The notes under the pieces: model-generated | What the model was told of the DNA's origin: nothing | What the model saw: only the letters and a program-made list of their open reading frames with translations | Database searches by the model: none | NCBI GenBank assembly: GCA_946480085.1 | Contig: CAMLHZ010000017.1 | Location: 1-58,032 of the forward strand | Source of the DNA: an uncultured Flavobacteriales bacterium | Lineage (GTDB): Bacteria; Bacteroidota; Bacteroidia; Flavobacteriales; Crocinitomicaceae | Length of the DNA: 58,032 bases | Direction of reading: 5' to 3' | Shown: piece after piece, positions 17,489 through 27,200 of the stretch | How the letters are laid out: each line of letters starts with the position of its first letter | Position numbering within the stretch: position 1 is the first letter of the stretch | Position numbers and translations under genes: made by a program

Positions 17489-18583
17489 CTATCTTAAAGA
17501 CAAACTCACCAGTTTCCAGGTATTATCGTTTCGAATGAACGTTAAATGACTTTGTTGGTCGGTAGACTTGTTGGTGATAACAACACTGTAGCACGGAAAC
17601 TCCGAACCGTTGAAATCAAAGCAATCATCGAAATAGGCATCAAACATAGAGAAATCGTAGAGATAGAAATCTTCGTATTGACTAAACCAAACATAGTTAT
17701 TGTTCTGAATCGATTGCAGAAAGTCATTAAGTGACTCATTTCCCTGACCAAAAATATCTTGTTTTGCCAATCCTGTCCATCCTTCATCCTCTCCCCACAA
17801 CACCAAACTATCAGCGCTCAATTGCTCCAATTGCTGTTCAGAAGGATTCTTTAAAAAAGAATTCGTAAACCAAAAGTCAAATGACTTGTCAAGATTCTCG
17901 AACGAAATATATCCTTTCCCCTTTGCCTTAAAACTCACTCGCAGGCTGTCAGTTGAAGGTTTATTAGACCATTCGTGAGTTGAGTAATCCAAATTACAGT
18001 TCAAAAACTCACCCTTTTCATCACGCATGAAATTCTTACATAGTACATCGCCTTCAATAAATAACAATTGTGACTGCCCTCCTACCCAACTGTAATGTTC
18101 GTTGTCTGGATTACCAAAATTGTCTTTCGCAAATTCCCTTTTAGCTCCTTTCAACGCCCAAACAAAATCATTTTGCACTGTTTTCATATCGTCATAAACA
18201 GCTGGAAAAACAATTCTTCCATCTACATCCATTAATCCTACTTTCTGTGTTTTCGGACTTCTGAAACGAAGAAAATAATTGGTTTCGGCATCAGCGGCTG
18301 CATCAAAAAAGTAAACGGAATCTTCAGCGAACTTAGAACCGTCGTATCGCAAATAATACGTTGAAAAATCGTCTTCTGTAATTTGTTCAACAACCGCAAC
18401 CGCATACTCAAAGCTATTGCAGCCAATCATTACAAATTTGGCTTCGGTAAGTGCTTTTCCTTCCTCATTTTTGAAACCCATTAAGGTGGAATCCTGATTA
18501 TAATAGGAAAACCATTTGGAAGATTGCGCTTGACTTAACGAACAAATTAGAATAAAAATGAAAGATTGAACGTACTTATTCAT
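17489..18583 (-). CDS. Secreted protein with WG-type repeat
   Basis: The ATG at 18583 (MNKYVQSF) gives a signal peptide ending LSQAQ; a TTG two codons earlier is unlikely. Residues 20-140 hold repeats of the WG kind, best seen in QKVGLMDVDGRIVFPAVYDDMKTV, in which a Gly-Leu-Met-Asp-x-x-Gly strand alternates with a P-x-Y-D-D strand. The second half has no recognised domain. Probably a surface or periplasmic protein; role unknown. It is transcribed toward the thi promoter. Confidence 0.65.
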   Translation of the reverse strand: MNKYVQSFIFILICSLSQAQSSKWFSYYNQDSTLMGFKNEEGKALTEAKFVMIGCNSFEYAVAVVEQITEDDFSTYYLRYDGSKFAEDSVYFFDAAADAETNYFLRFRSPKTQKVGLMDVDGRIVFPAVYDDMKTVQNDFVWALKGAKREFAKDNFGNPDNEHYSWVGGQSQLLFIEGDVLCKNFMRDEKGEFLNCNLDYSTHEWSNKPSTDSLRVSFKAKGKGYISFENLDKSFDFWFTNSFLKNPSEQQLEQLSADSLVLWGEDEGWTGLAKQDIFGQGNESLNDFLQSIQNNNYVWFSQYEDFYLYDFSMFDAYFDDCFDFNGSEFPCYSVVITNKSTDQQSHLTFIRNDNTWKLVSLSLR

Positions 18584-18622
18584 GATCAATTTAGTTTAAA
18601 GTTGTCTGTGGAAAATCCGCAA

Positions 18623-19081
18623 TTATTCCACCGTAAAGGTTTTACCCATGATCTTAACTTTTGCGGGTGCTGGTTTAATTGAAATTTCATTTCTGGATTT
18701 CCGATGAATGATTATGTCTGTTCCTAACCAATCTCTCCAATATTTTCCAGGAGTTTGAATAATTGAATCATTTAAACGACACCAAGTTCCAGTGAAGTCT
18801 ACCCATTCCTTTGAATAGATACCATATCCACATCCATAACCGTGTAGTTCACGAATGAATAAATCTCCATTCTCTTTAAATTCCATACAAAAGCCTTCAT
18901 TTGGTAAAATCTTTCTTCTTTTTAGACAAAGTGAATCTTCGGCTGGAATCCAAATTCCAATTAAATCCCTATCAGAAGCATACTTACTTTTCGGTTTACC
19001 AAAAGAAACAACCAATGGTACAATGATAATTAAAGCCATTGTTACATGGGTTTTCCTGAAAATGGAATACAGTTGATTCAA
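18623..19081 (-). CDS. Small secreted or membrane-attached hypothetical protein
   Basis: Not recognised. A hydrophobic segment (MALIIIVPLVVSFG) follows a short basic stretch. The start is uncertain: TTG at 19081 gives a normal charged n-region, ATG at 19039 begins right at the hydrophobic segment. The rest (about 110 residues) reads as a small beta domain with LIGIWIP, CMEFKENGDLFIREL and WVDFTGTWCRLND, the layout of lipocalin-like or META-like single-domain proteins, plus four Cys that may form disulfides. Confidence 0.55.
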   Translation of the reverse strand: MNQLYSIFRKTHVTMALIIIVPLVVSFGKPKSKYASDRDLIGIWIPAEDSLCLKRRKILPNEGFCMEFKENGDLFIRELHGYGCGYGIYSKEWVDFTGTWCRLNDSIIQTPGKYWRDWLGTDIIIHRKSRNEISIKPAPAKVKIMGKTFTVE

Positions 19082-19235
19082 AAGAACATTTTTTCAACTT
19101 CTAAAATAGTAATTTGGATGGATTTACCAGAAGCAAAAAAACAACTTAGCAATATTGTTAAGATCATATTTCACTCCCAATTACCCTTCAGCTCAATACC
19201 CTCTGTAAAGAATAAAATCTTAAGATGGTGTTTTA

Positions 19236-19928
19236 CTATTTTGCATCTTTTCCCTGCTTCAAAACCAATCTCTCTGACGCAAAAAACTTCAACGAAAAAT
19301 ACATCGCGGTAAGCATCAAACCCAGAAAAACAGTTACTCCCCATGTAGCTGGATGACTCGAAGGATTAGCAAAACGATCGGCAACATCATTGAACAATCC
19401 ACCCGGATGTTGTACAATGTCCCAACTGTTCCAGCGTAAAAATCGACCAAGATAGATACCAAAACTTGACATAAAGATCATCACAACAACCAACACGGTT
19501 CCCCAACCTTTGTTTGTCCAGCTCACCAATGCGTCTTCAATATGCATTAAACTGATAAAACCAGCTAAAAGTCCCGTCCAGGCAAACGACATGATCAGCA
19601 CCAAATCGAACCAAATAGGCATGGACGAATTGAGTTTTAGATGAAATAAATCTGTAAGAATGTATGGCGCATTTGGAAAGAACAACAACCAGGAAGCAAA
19701 AACCAACGCTATCCGAATCTTACTTTTCCGCTCCGTAGATTGTGATAAAGCGAAGTGGGTAATGATTAACGGAACAAGAGCTAAAAACAAATTCCAAAGT
19801 AAAAAACGGAAGTGAATGGTATCTGAATAATTCATTCTGAAACTGATCAATCCAAAACAGAAAGCCGTAAGGAAAGCTATCAACATGTTTTGTTTGTTGG
19901 ATAGTAAATGTGTTTTAATAAAATTCAT
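19236..19928 (-). CDS. DUF1361 membrane protein
   Basis: 230 residues with about seven hydrophobic helices. The DUF1361 signature is visible: WLLFFPNAPYILTDLFHL, PIWFDLVLIMSFAWTGLLAGFISLMHIED and GIYLGRFLRWNSWDI. Function unknown in all species. I used the ATG at 19928 (MNFIKTH) rather than the TTG just before it; this leaves 3 nt after the dgkA stop, so the two genes form an operon. Confidence 0.85.
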   Translation of the reverse strand: MNFIKTHLLSNKQNMLIAFLTAFCFGLISFRMNYSDTIHFRFLLWNLFLALVPLIITHFALSQSTERKSKIRIALVFASWLLFFPNAPYILTDLFHLKLNSSMPIWFDLVLIMSFAWTGLLAGFISLMHIEDALVSWTNKGWGTVLVVVMIFMSSFGIYLGRFLRWNSWDIVQHPGGLFNDVADRFANPSSHPATWGVTVFLGLMLTAMYFSLKFFASERLVLKQGKDAK

Positions 19929-19931
19929 CAA

Positions 19932-20303
19932 TTAGAAGATTTTAGGAATGAAAATGATGAGTCCAACAATTAGTGCCCCAATAGCACAAACCAGTACGGC
20001 TCCGGCCGATAGATCTTTAATTCTTTTGATCTGTGCGTTCCAATTAGGTTCTGAAAAATCACACATTGTCTCGAGGGAAGTATTAAACAATTCTGCAGCA
20101 AAAACAATTGCAATAGATAAGACAATTGCAAGCCATTCCGTCGTGTTAATTTTAAAAACGAAGCCAAGAATAACCGCTGTAACCGCTGCTAAAAAGTGAA
20201 TTAGTGCGTTCGGTTCTTCTAAAATCAAGGTTTTTAAACCGCTCAGTGCATAACCAAAGCTTTTGATTCTACTTGCCGGCGAGAGTGTTTTTTGGGTTTT
20301 CAT
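19932..20303 (-). CDS. dgkA: Diacylglycerol / undecaprenol kinase
   Basis: 123 residues from the ATG at 20303. Three membrane helices with the family motifs in order: RIKSFGYALSGLKTLILEEPNALIHFLAA, EWLAIVLSIAIVFAAELFNTSLETMCDF (the EAxNTAIE-type catalytic stretch) and IKRIKDLSAGAVLVCAI. It phosphorylates diacylglycerol or undecaprenol in the inner membrane. Upstream in-frame codons lack a good ribosome site. Divergent from the histidine kinase. Confidence 0.9.
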   Translation of the reverse strand: MKTQKTLSPASRIKSFGYALSGLKTLILEEPNALIHFLAAVTAVILGFVFKINTTEWLAIVLSIAIVFAAELFNTSLETMCDFSEPNWNAQIKRIKDLSAGAVLVCAIGALIVGLIIFIPKIF

Positions 20304-20377
20304 AATTGATGTTTGACCTAGGTAACGATTCAATTTGAAGATATTGTGCTGTTATGATTTATTAGCAAATTTTCAAC

Positions 20378-20389
20378 ACTCAGCTGAGT
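20378..20389. promoter_or_regulatory. 12-bp perfect palindrome between dgkA and histidine kinase
   Basis: ACTCAGCTGAGT is a perfect palindrome in the 142-bp divergent region, 68 nt before the kinase start. It could be an operator, but one copy of 12 bp is weak evidence. Confidence 0.25.
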
Positions 20390-20445
20390 CATTCCTCAAT
20401 AAATCAATCAAATAACTATATTCGAATCGGAAAACGGACTCAATA

Positions 20446-22356
20446 TTGAAAACACAACTCTTCATCGCTTTTTTGGCATCGCTATTCTGTCTTAACGGCT
20501 TTACTCAATCACAACAGCAACTTGACTCTATGGAACGTTTAATTCCAAAGAAAAAAGGTGAAGAAAAAGTACGTTTACTGAACGATTTGGCTTATTACTA
20601 TTGTCAACTGAATACCAAAAAAGCAATTGGTTTTGGTGAGCAGTCGCTTGTCATTGCTCAAAAGCTGAACAACGAAGTTTTACTTGCAAGTACTTACAAT
20701 GATTTGTCAATGCCTTACCTGGTTAACGGCGATTTCCCTAAAGTGGTTGTTCTGAACCAAAAAGCACTTGCTATTCGAACACGATTGAAAGATACAGTAG
20801 GAATCATTGCCTCTGAATCGAAATTAGGAAATGCCTATTATGAATTGACCAGATACGATGAAGCTCAGGTTTGTTACGATCATGCTATTGAATTGGCCAG
20901 AAAAATCAAAGCAGAACAATACCTACTTCAACTCTACATCAATAGCGGAAATTTATTGGAAATAACAGGTTTCGTAAAGGAAGCTTTGAAACTTCAACAG
21001 GACGTAAAGCAAATAGCCGAAAAAGAGGGAAACATTCCAATTTTAATAACTGCCTACGGAAATATTGGGTCTTGTTATCGGAAATTAAAAGAGTTTGAAA
21101 AAGCTCGTCAAATGTACAAAGCAGCTATTCCGTTAATCAAAAAAAATAATTCACCTGAGCAATTAGGAATGGTGTATCAGGGACTAGGAGTTGTTGAACG
21201 CGATGCAGGAAACACCGATCTAGGTCTAAACTATTATAGAAGAGCCTTAGCTATTTATAAAAAGGTAGATTCAAAAACGGGTGCCGGAATCGTTTCTGTT
21301 AATATTGGAAACTGCTTCATGGACATTCAACAATTGGATAGCGCCGAAGTTTACTTGCTGCAAGGACTTGATCTGGTAAAAAACACCAATTCTTACCGTC
21401 AAACAATGTTGGGATACAAGAGTTTGGCAGCGCTGGAATTGAAGCGTAAAAACTATCAGCAGGCCAACAAATATTTAACATTTGAGAATCAGTACAAAGA
21501 CAGTGTGATGCTTCACCAGGGAAATGAAGTATTGGCAGAAATGTTTGCGAGATACGAGGTTGAACGAAAAGAGCGTGAGTTGGCTGAAAGTAAAGTGCGA
21601 ATTGCTGAAAATCAAAGTCAAAAAGCCATTTGGTTCGGAGTTTCGGCTTGTTTACTTTTTCTGGTAATTCTGGTAACGGTTTACTTCCGTCACAAACGAA
21701 AACTAGTTCTGCATCAGTTGGAACAAACCAAACAAGAAGAACAATTGCTTCGTCAGAAACAGTTACATGAACAGAAATTGGATATTTCACGAGAATTACA
21801 CGACAATATCGGTTCGCAACTCACCTACCTTATTTCTTCTATGGATCACATGATCTATCAGGAGAAGGCAAATGTTCAGCTGCATGAAAAACTGAGTGAA
21901 TTGATGCAGTTCGGTAGAACAACAATGGGCGAACTTCGAAGTACAGTTTGGGCAATGAACGTGGAGAACGGAACCATTTCAGATTTCATTGACAGAATTG
22001 AAAGTTTAGGCGCAAAAAGCCCGGTTCCTTTTTCAATTACAAGAGAAACTGAAACCGAAATCACGTTTAAGTCTTTGGAGCTCTTAAATCTTTACCGCAT
22101 TGTTCAGGAGGCGACTCAAAACACTTTGAAATACGCAAATGCCGAAGAAATTCAGATCAATATTTTCGAGAAGAACAAGCAGTTGATCCTCGAAATTCGT
22201 GATAATGGAAATGGTTTGGTGGAAGCCCACAAAGATGGAAATGGCTTGCGTACTATGAAATACAGATGTGAAGAGATCGGCGGTAAATTTGAAATTGAAG
22301 GAAAAGAAGGAAAAGGAACTACAGTTAGGTGCGTTTTTGCAAATGGAATGGGTTAG
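20446..22356 (+). CDS. TPR-containing sensor histidine kinase, TTG start
   Basis: 636 residues. A signal peptide (to about 20) and a periplasmic TPR array (about 35-370) precede one membrane helix (394-415, AIWFGVSACLLFLVILVTVYF), a coiled coil rich in Glu/Gln, the HisKA_3 box RELHDNIGSQLTYL with phospho-acceptor H452, and a HATPase domain (N-box from N548, DNGNGL, GNGLRTMKYR). It belongs to the NarX/DesK-type kinases of Bacteroidota that usually pair with a LuxR-type response regulator. None is encoded next to it, so it is an orphan here. No ATG fits: translation must begin at TTG 20446. Confidence 0.88.
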   Translation: MKTQLFIAFLASLFCLNGFTQSQQQLDSMERLIPKKKGEEKVRLLNDLAYYYCQLNTKKAIGFGEQSLVIAQKLNNEVLLASTYNDLSMPYLVNGDFPKVVVLNQKALAIRTRLKDTVGIIASESKLGNAYYELTRYDEAQVCYDHAIELARKIKAEQYLLQLYINSGNLLEITGFVKEALKLQQDVKQIAEKEGNIPILITAYGNIGSCYRKLKEFEKARQMYKAAIPLIKKNNSPEQLGMVYQGLGVVERDAGNTDLGLNYYRRALAIYKKVDSKTGAGIVSVNIGNCFMDIQQLDSAEVYLLQGLDLVKNTNSYRQTMLGYKSLAALELKRKNYQQANKYLTFENQYKDSVMLHQGNEVLAEMFARYEVERKERELAESKVRIAENQSQKAIWFGVSACLLFLVILVTVYFRHKRKLVLHQLEQTKQEEQLLRQKQLHEQKLDISRELHDNIGSQLTYLISSMDHMIYQEKANVQLHEKLSELMQFGRTTMGELRSTVWAMNVENGTISDFIDRIESLGAKSPVPFSITRETETEITFKSLELLNLYRIVQEATQNTLKYANAEEIQINIFEKNKQLILEIRDNGNGLVEAHKDGNGLRTMKYRCEEIGGKFEIEGKEGKGTTVRCVFANGMG

Positions 22357-22516
22357 ACAGATTTTTTTCTTTGATTCGTTTACTTTTTTGCTGATCAAGC
22401 GAAAACAAAAGCCATTTATACACTTGATGAAAATGGAATTATAATTTCAACTTGTAAAGAATTGGTAAATTCCAACCAAATGAAGTAAATTTCATTTTCC
22501 ATTAAAGATCCACCAA

Positions 22517-23968
22517 ATGAAAAGAATTATTTTAATCTTCTTTGCCGTAGTATCCTCTGCTTACGCACAGGAGTCCTGTTATCTAACTTCTGGAGTTTTT
22601 ATATCAAACGACAACTTTATTCAAACCGAAGAAGGAATTTATATTTCAAATTCTTATCAGGGTGGTCTTAGCTTTTTACCGATCAATGGGGAGTCTGGTT
22701 GGACCAAAACCTTCTCCAATCCTCAAAATTTCCAATGCCTTGCAAGTTCAATAGCCAAGTGTAATTTATCCAATCACCTTATTTTTTATTACCATTCTCT
22801 TTACGAGAATGAATCAAGAATCGTCAAACTAGAGCCCGATGGAACTGTTCTGTGGTCAAAAAAAATAAATTACCCGTTTTTTGAATACATCATTAGCAAT
22901 AATACCCCTTTAACTATTAATAATAACGACGAAATCACTGTATCCACATCGTTTTTGAATGGAAAACAATTCCTCTGTAAATTAGATTCGAATGGAAATC
23001 TCATTTTTTCAAAACAAATTACTTTTCCACAAATCTCTGAATATGCTTATGGGCGAACTTTTTTAGCAATAGACAATAACAGCTATTTGGTTACATTAAA
23101 AACAATCAGTGGAGCAATCATTTTTAAAACAGATGAAAACATGCAGGTTCTGTGGTCTCAAAACTGGTATATTGGCAGCCCTATAGATCCACAACATGCT
23201 TTACAGCTATCAAATGGCCATTTTTTGATTTCTGGTACTTATAGTAATTTTGATCCTTCCACCTTCGTTGTAGAAATGGACGAAATGGGATCCATCCTTT
23301 CTTACAAAACGGGAATCCCTGCAAGTTATACCTTTGCTATTAGAGCTATAGATGATCAAACTATAGAAACATTAGATTACATGGGTAACGGAGCGATTAT
23401 CAACCTTTCGAGTAATGAATATTCATTTACCCATCGCTCAGATGAGTTGCTAGGTGGTCCACGTTTCGTAAATGAAAAGCCCTCTACGATACTGGGTAAC
23501 AATTTCTTTTGTGTTAATCTTGATAGTAATCAAATGAACTGTATTTCAGGTCAAACAGGCGATTCTCTGATTAGTACAAGCTCAACAGACCAATGGAACA
23601 TCACCGATATTGCAATAGATGTTGACGACATTGGTACTTTAAGCGATTATATTCCTGTCCTAACAACTATCGAAGCCCATATGGTTGTCGGTTGTTTTCT
23701 GGGTACCGAAAAAGAATCAAAAGCTACTTTTTCGCTTTTCCCAAATCCAGCAGCGAGCTCAACCAGTATTCATTTTGAAAACATTGATCCGTCATGCAGT
23801 GAGTTGAGAATCATTACAATTTCTGGACAAATCTTGAGTTCTCATAACGTAAACAATTCAAAAGGACAATTCACTCTTCCTGGATTTCAGTCATCAGGAT
23901 TATATCTTGTCCAATTAGTCGATAAAAAAGGAATTATCATAAACGTCGAAAAGTTGATTATTAAATAA
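22517..23968 (+). CDS. Secreted T9SS type A cargo protein (paralog of 34-1560)
   Basis: 483 residues. The signal peptide ends SAYAQ. The body repeats phrases such as TVLWSKKINYP and QVLWSQNWY with beta-rich spacing, as in PQQ-like or lysyl-endopeptidase-associated propellers. From about residue 405 a type A sorting domain follows (FSLFPNPAASSTSIHFEN ... GLYLVQLVDKKG ... KLIIK). Close in plan to the protein at the left edge of the window. Convergent with pnp, separated by a two-way terminator. Confidence 0.82.
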   Translation: MKRIILIFFAVVSSAYAQESCYLTSGVFISNDNFIQTEEGIYISNSYQGGLSFLPINGESGWTKTFSNPQNFQCLASSIAKCNLSNHLIFYYHSLYENESRIVKLEPDGTVLWSKKINYPFFEYIISNNTPLTINNNDEITVSTSFLNGKQFLCKLDSNGNLIFSKQITFPQISEYAYGRTFLAIDNNSYLVTLKTISGAIIFKTDENMQVLWSQNWYIGSPIDPQHALQLSNGHFLISGTYSNFDPSTFVVEMDEMGSILSYKTGIPASYTFAIRAIDDQTIETLDYMGNGAIINLSSNEYSFTHRSDELLGGPRFVNEKPSTILGNNFFCVNLDSNQMNCISGQTGDSLISTSSTDQWNITDIAIDVDDIGTLSDYIPVLTTIEAHMVVGCFLGTEKESKATFSLFPNPAASSTSIHFENIDPSCSELRIITISGQILSSHNVNNSKGQFTLPGFQSSGLYLVQLVDKKGIIINVEKLIIK

Positions 23969-24006
23969 CCTAGAAGCTGAACAAATCACATAACTATTTC
24001 CAAAAA

Positions 24007-24036
24007 AAAGCCCCAACTCATTCGAATCAGGGCTTT
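24007..24036. terminator. Bidirectional terminator between T9SS cargo and pnp
   Basis: AAAGCCC and GGGCTTT form perfect 7-bp arms with a 16-nt loop. A T-rich run (CTTTTTTT) follows on the plus strand and an A-run precedes it, which becomes a T-run on the minus strand. It can end both converging transcripts. Confidence 0.75.
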
Positions 24037-24056
24037 CTTTTTTTATTAAGATGAGC

Positions 24057-26201
24057 TTAAGCTGTAGCTTCTGCAGCTGGTTTCTCTGGTCTTGGCAAAA
24101 GAACTTTACGAGACAATTTCCATTTTTTCGTTTTTGGATCTTTACCAACAACTTTAAACTTCAATACGTCTCCTTCTTTTACTACGTCTTCCATTTTCGC
24201 CACTTTCTCCCAAGAGAATTCAGAAATATGGATCAATCCGTCAGTTCCAGGAAGAATTTCAACAAATACACCGAAATCTTTGATTGCTTTCACTTTCCCT
24301 TCGTACTCTGCACCTTCATCCACCGTTGGCGGGAATGCAATCATACGTACACGTGAAACAGCAGCATTCATATCATCTGCATTGTTAGACATGATCTGAA
24401 CACGTCCTTCACCAGTTTCCAATTCTTCAATTGTAACCGTTGTATTTGTGTCTTTTTGAATTCCTTGGATGATTTTTCCTCCAGGTCCGATAATCGCACC
24501 AATCATATCGTTTGGAACGTTGAACGCTTCAATACGAGGAGTTTGAGGTTTGAAATCAGGATTTGGGACTGCGATAGTTTCAATGATCTTATTCAAGATA
24601 TGTAAACGTCCACCACGAGCTTGCTCCAATGCCTGGATCAATACTTCGTATGGTAAACCGTCTACTTTGATGTCCATTTGACAAGCTGTGATTCCTTTAG
24701 CAGTTCCTGTAACTTTAAAGTCCATATCACCCAAGTGATCTTCATCACCTAAGATGTCAGACAATACAGCAAACTTACCATCATCAGCAACCAATCCCAT
24801 AGCGATACCAGAAACCGGCGCTTTGATTTGAACACCACCGTCCATCAAAGCCAATGTTCCAGCACAAACTGTTGCCATCGAAGATGAACCGTTAGATTCA
24901 AGGATATCAGAAACCAAACGAATTGTGTAAGCGTTATCTTCTGGTAAAACCGGTTTCAAAGCACGTAGTGCCAAGTTTCCGTGTCCAATCTCACGACGAG
25001 AAGTTCCACGCAATGGTTTCGCTTCACCTGTTGAGAACGGAGGGAAATTATAGTGTAATAAGAATTTCTCTGTTCCGTGGAAAGTAACTCCATCAATCAA
25101 CTGCTCATCCATTTTACCACCAAGTGTCAATGTTGTCAATGATTGTGTTTCCCCACGTGTAAATACAGAAGAACCGTGAACTCTTGGTAAGTAATCAACT
25201 TCTGCCCAAATTGGACGGATTTCATCAAACTTACGACCGTCAAGACGTTTTTGCTCGTGCAACATTACCCAACGAACTGCTTTTTTCTTCACTTCAGAGA
25301 AGTAAGTAGAAATGAATCCACCAACCTCGGCCAATTCTTCTTCAGAATAAGATGCTTTCACTTCAGCCTTGATAGCTTCGAACAATTCTGTACGTTTTGC
25401 TTTGTTTGCAAGACCCTGACGTGCAACGTCTTTACATTTATCCATTGCCAATTCGTAAACTTTCGCTTTCACATCCTCATTATGAGTTTCGTGAGAGTAA
25501 ACACGTTTTGGATTAGCTGTTGGAATTAAAGCTGCAAGATCCAATTGGAATTGACACTGCTCTTTAATTGCATTGTGTGCAATTTTGATCGCTTCAACCA
25601 TTTCCAATTCAGAGATTTCTTTGAATTCTCCTTCAATCATGTTCACATCCTTCATTGTACCAGCAACCATCAAATCGATATCTGCTGATTTCATCTCTTC
25701 CATTGAAGGGTTAACGATCCACTCACCGTTTACACGACCAACACGCACTTCAGACATTGGTCCGTTGAAAGGAATATCAGAAACTGCGATTGCTGCAGAA
25801 GCAGCTAAACCACATAATGCATCTGGATTGTTTACACCATCATAAGACAACAATTGAATCATCAATTGTACTTCTGCATGGTAATCGTCTGGAAATAATG
25901 GACGCAAAGCGCGATCCACTAAACGCATTACCAAGATCTCGCTTTCAGATGGACGAGCTTCACGACGGAAGAATCCACCAGGAAAACGTCCTGCTGCTGC
26001 GTATTTTTCACGGTAATCTACCGTTAACGGAAGAAAATCTACTCCGTCTTTTGCTTCTGGTGCGGCAACTACTGTCGCAAGGAGCATTGTATCCCCCATG
26101 CGCAACACCACTGATCCATCTGCCTGCTTTGCAAGCTTCCCTGTTTCGACTGAAATTTCTTTCCCGCCTGTAACGATGGATTTTTTGATTCCTATATTCA
26201 T
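24057..26201 (-). CDS. pnp: Polyribonucleotide nucleotidyltransferase (PNPase)
   Basis: 714 residues with the full domain order: first RNase PH core ([20 protein letters not shown] near residue 75), helical linker, second RNase PH core ([43 protein letters not shown]), KH domain ([17 protein letters not shown]) and S1 domain ([30 protein letters not shown]). It degrades RNA 3' to 5' with phosphate. Downstream of rpsO, as in many bacteria, with a hairpin-rich gap between them. Confidence 0.97.
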   Translation of the reverse strand: MNIGIKKSIVTGGKEISVETGKLAKQADGSVVLRMGDTMLLATVVAAPEAKDGVDFLPLTVDYREKYAAAGRFPGGFFRREARPSESEILVMRLVDRALRPLFPDDYHAEVQLMIQLLSYDGVNNPDALCGLAASAAIAVSDIPFNGPMSEVRVGRVNGEWIVNPSMEEMKSADIDLMVAGTMKDVNMIEGEFKEISELEMVEAIKIAHNAIKEQCQFQLDLAALIPTANPKRVYSHETHNEDVKAKVYELAMDKCKDVARQGLANKAKRTELFEAIKAEVKASYSEEELAEVGGFISTYFSEVKKKAVRWVMLHEQKRLDGRKFDEIRPIWAEVDYLPRVHGSSVFTRGETQSLTTLTLGGKMDEQLIDGVTFHGTEKFLLHYNFPPFSTGEAKPLRGTSRREIGHGNLALRALKPVLPEDNAYTIRLVSDILESNGSSSMATVCAGTLALMDGGVQIKAPVSGIAMGLVADDGKFAVLSDILGDEDHLGDMDFKVTGTAKGITACQMDIKVDGLPYEVLIQALEQARGGRLHILNKIIETIAVPNPDFKPQTPRIEAFNVPNDMIGAIIGPGGKIIQGIQKDTNTTVTIEELETGEGRVQIMSNNADDMNAAVSRVRMIAFPPTVDEGAEYEGKVKAIKDFGVFVEILPGTDGLIHISEFSWEKVAKMEDVVKEGDVLKFKVVGKDPKTKKWKLSRKVLLPRPEKPAAEATA

Positions 26202-26223
26202 ATTTATTTTTTACGTATTAAAC

Positions 26224-26264
26224 AAAAAAGGGGACAGCGGAATAATCCGTCAAGCCCCCCTTTT
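26224..26264 (-). terminator. Intrinsic terminator / attenuator in the rpsO-pnp gap
   Basis: On the minus strand, AAAAGGGG pairs with CCCCTTTT, with an inner CGGA/TCCG stem, and a T-run follows. It lies 23 nt before the pnp ATG, so it should stop most rpsO transcripts and let a fraction read through into pnp. Confidence 0.7.
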
Positions 26265-26275
26265 AATATGTCTCC

Positions 26276-26293
26276 AATGGGAGTCATCCCATT
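26276..26293 (-). other. Perfect 7-bp hairpin after rpsO
   Basis: AATGGGA, loop TGAC, TCCCATT (minus strand) lies 12 nt past the rpsO stop. Together with the next hairpin it could form a cleavage or processing region like the one between rpsO and pnp in E. coli; that is analogy, not shown by sequence identity. Confidence 0.5.
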
Positions 26294-26305
26294 GTTGTTT
26301 ATGTC

Positions 26306-26575
26306 TTAACGACGTAAACCTAATTCTTTTACCAAAGCACGGTACTTCTCGATATCCTTTTTCTTAAGGTAATCTAACAAGCTACGACGCTTACCAACCA
26401 ATAATTGAAGAGCGCGTTGTGTTCCGTAGTCTTTACGATTCTTTTTCAAATGCCCAGTTAAGTGAGCAATACGAAATGTAAACAAGGCAACCTGACCTTC
26501 TGTTGAACCTGTGTTTGTTGCTGAACCTCCGTGTTTAGCGAAGATTTCTTTTTTTACTTCTGTAGTTAAATACAT
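26306..26575 (-). CDS. rpsO: 30S ribosomal protein S15
   Basis: 89 residues from the ATG at 26575 (MYLTTEVKKEIFAKHG), the normal length. Motifs: TGSTEGQVALFTFRIAHLTGHLK, KDYGTQRALQLLVGKRRSLLDYLKKKD and RYRALV-like KYRALVKELGLR. It binds 16S rRNA helix 22 and bridges the subunits. The upstream in-frame extension overlaps its leader and is not coding. Confidence 0.97.
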   Translation of the reverse strand: MYLTTEVKKEIFAKHGGSATNTGSTEGQVALFTFRIAHLTGHLKKNRKDYGTQRALQLLVGKRRSLLDYLKKKDIEKYRALVKELGLRR

Positions 26576-26632
26576 GCCAATATTACTTGAATGATTATTA
26601 TGTAAAAATCCCAACGATTGGAATTACGGTTG

Positions 26633-26662
26633 CAAAGATAGGATATAAATCGTAATTACAAA
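26633..26662 (-). promoter_or_regulatory. Promoter of rpsO
   Basis: On the minus strand TTTG (26662-26659), 18 nt, then TATCTTTG (26640-26633): both Bacteroidota elements at correct spacing. Predicted leader about 50 nt. The -33 TTTG lies inside a 7-nt repeat array. Confidence 0.7.
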
Positions 26663-26688
26663 TTACTAATGATGAATTATTAATTTGA
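26654..26688. repeat. Heptamer array, five units
   Basis: AATTACA, AATTACT, AATGATG, AATTATT, AATTTGA in strict 7-nt register. Same AATTNNN family at 27716-27743, 34804-34832, 39119-39170, 41518-41559 and 44398-44425. This copy overlaps the rpsO -33 element. Confidence 0.75.
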
Positions 26689-26715
26689 GTCACAACACAG
26701 AAGGTAGCTTATCCT

Positions 26716-27198
26716 CTATTTTTCATAGTAAATATCAATTCTTCTTTCATATTTCTTCCATTTTGCAGGCAACAAGGCGCGTGCAAAATCAAATTGATAT
26801 GAAACCGAACTCATTCCGTTAGAATAACTGTATTCATGTTTTACAGGAACAGAAATGAACACGGTTACCCCATCTTTTTCTGAAGAATATTTCAACGTTT
26901 GGTATTCCTCAATATCAAATAACTGTTTGTAGGTTTGAGTTGTGTCCAGTGAAAGAACACATTCTAAAGAGTCTTGCTGTACCCAATCTTTCAAAACATC
27001 AAAACGTACATGAATTTGTTTATTGGTAGAATCGATTGACGAAATTACCATACCGCAAAGCCATTGCTTACCGTGTTTTTGATAGGCTCCAAGAAAGAGG
27101 TTTTGATGCAACTTGAAATCTGTATTCACTTGCGCTTTTGCCTCCAGATCAAGTAAGCCAAGAAGCACAAAAAACAACAATCGGAGTGAAAATCTCAT
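26716..27198 (-). CDS. Secreted hypothetical protein, tandem paralog 2
   Basis: 160 residues, signal peptide ending LEAKAQ. Family unknown to me. It aligns with the gene directly upstream through the same order of strands: RFDVLKDWVQQDSLECVLSL, then LKYSSEKDGVTVFISVP, then a final charged helix (AKWKKYERR). Two bases separate the genes, so they are one operon and a recent or old tandem duplication. No enzyme motif is visible; probably a periplasmic or surface protein. Confidence 0.6.
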   Translation of the reverse strand: MRFSLRLLFFVLLGLLDLEAKAQVNTDFKLHQNLFLGAYQKHGKQWLCGMVISSIDSTNKQIHVRFDVLKDWVQQDSLECVLSLDTTQTYKQLFDIEEYQTLKYSSEKDGVTVFISVPVKHEYSYSNGMSSVSYQFDFARALLPAKWKKYERRIDIYYEK

Positions 27199-27200
27199 AG

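Noticed and set aside
19082..19235. 154-bp gap between two minus-strand genes
   Set aside because: No repeat array, terminator or exact promoter box found.
22357..22516. Gap after the histidine kinase searched for a small gene or response-regulator remnant
   Set aside because: Only AT-rich sequence with short frames and no recognisable motif.
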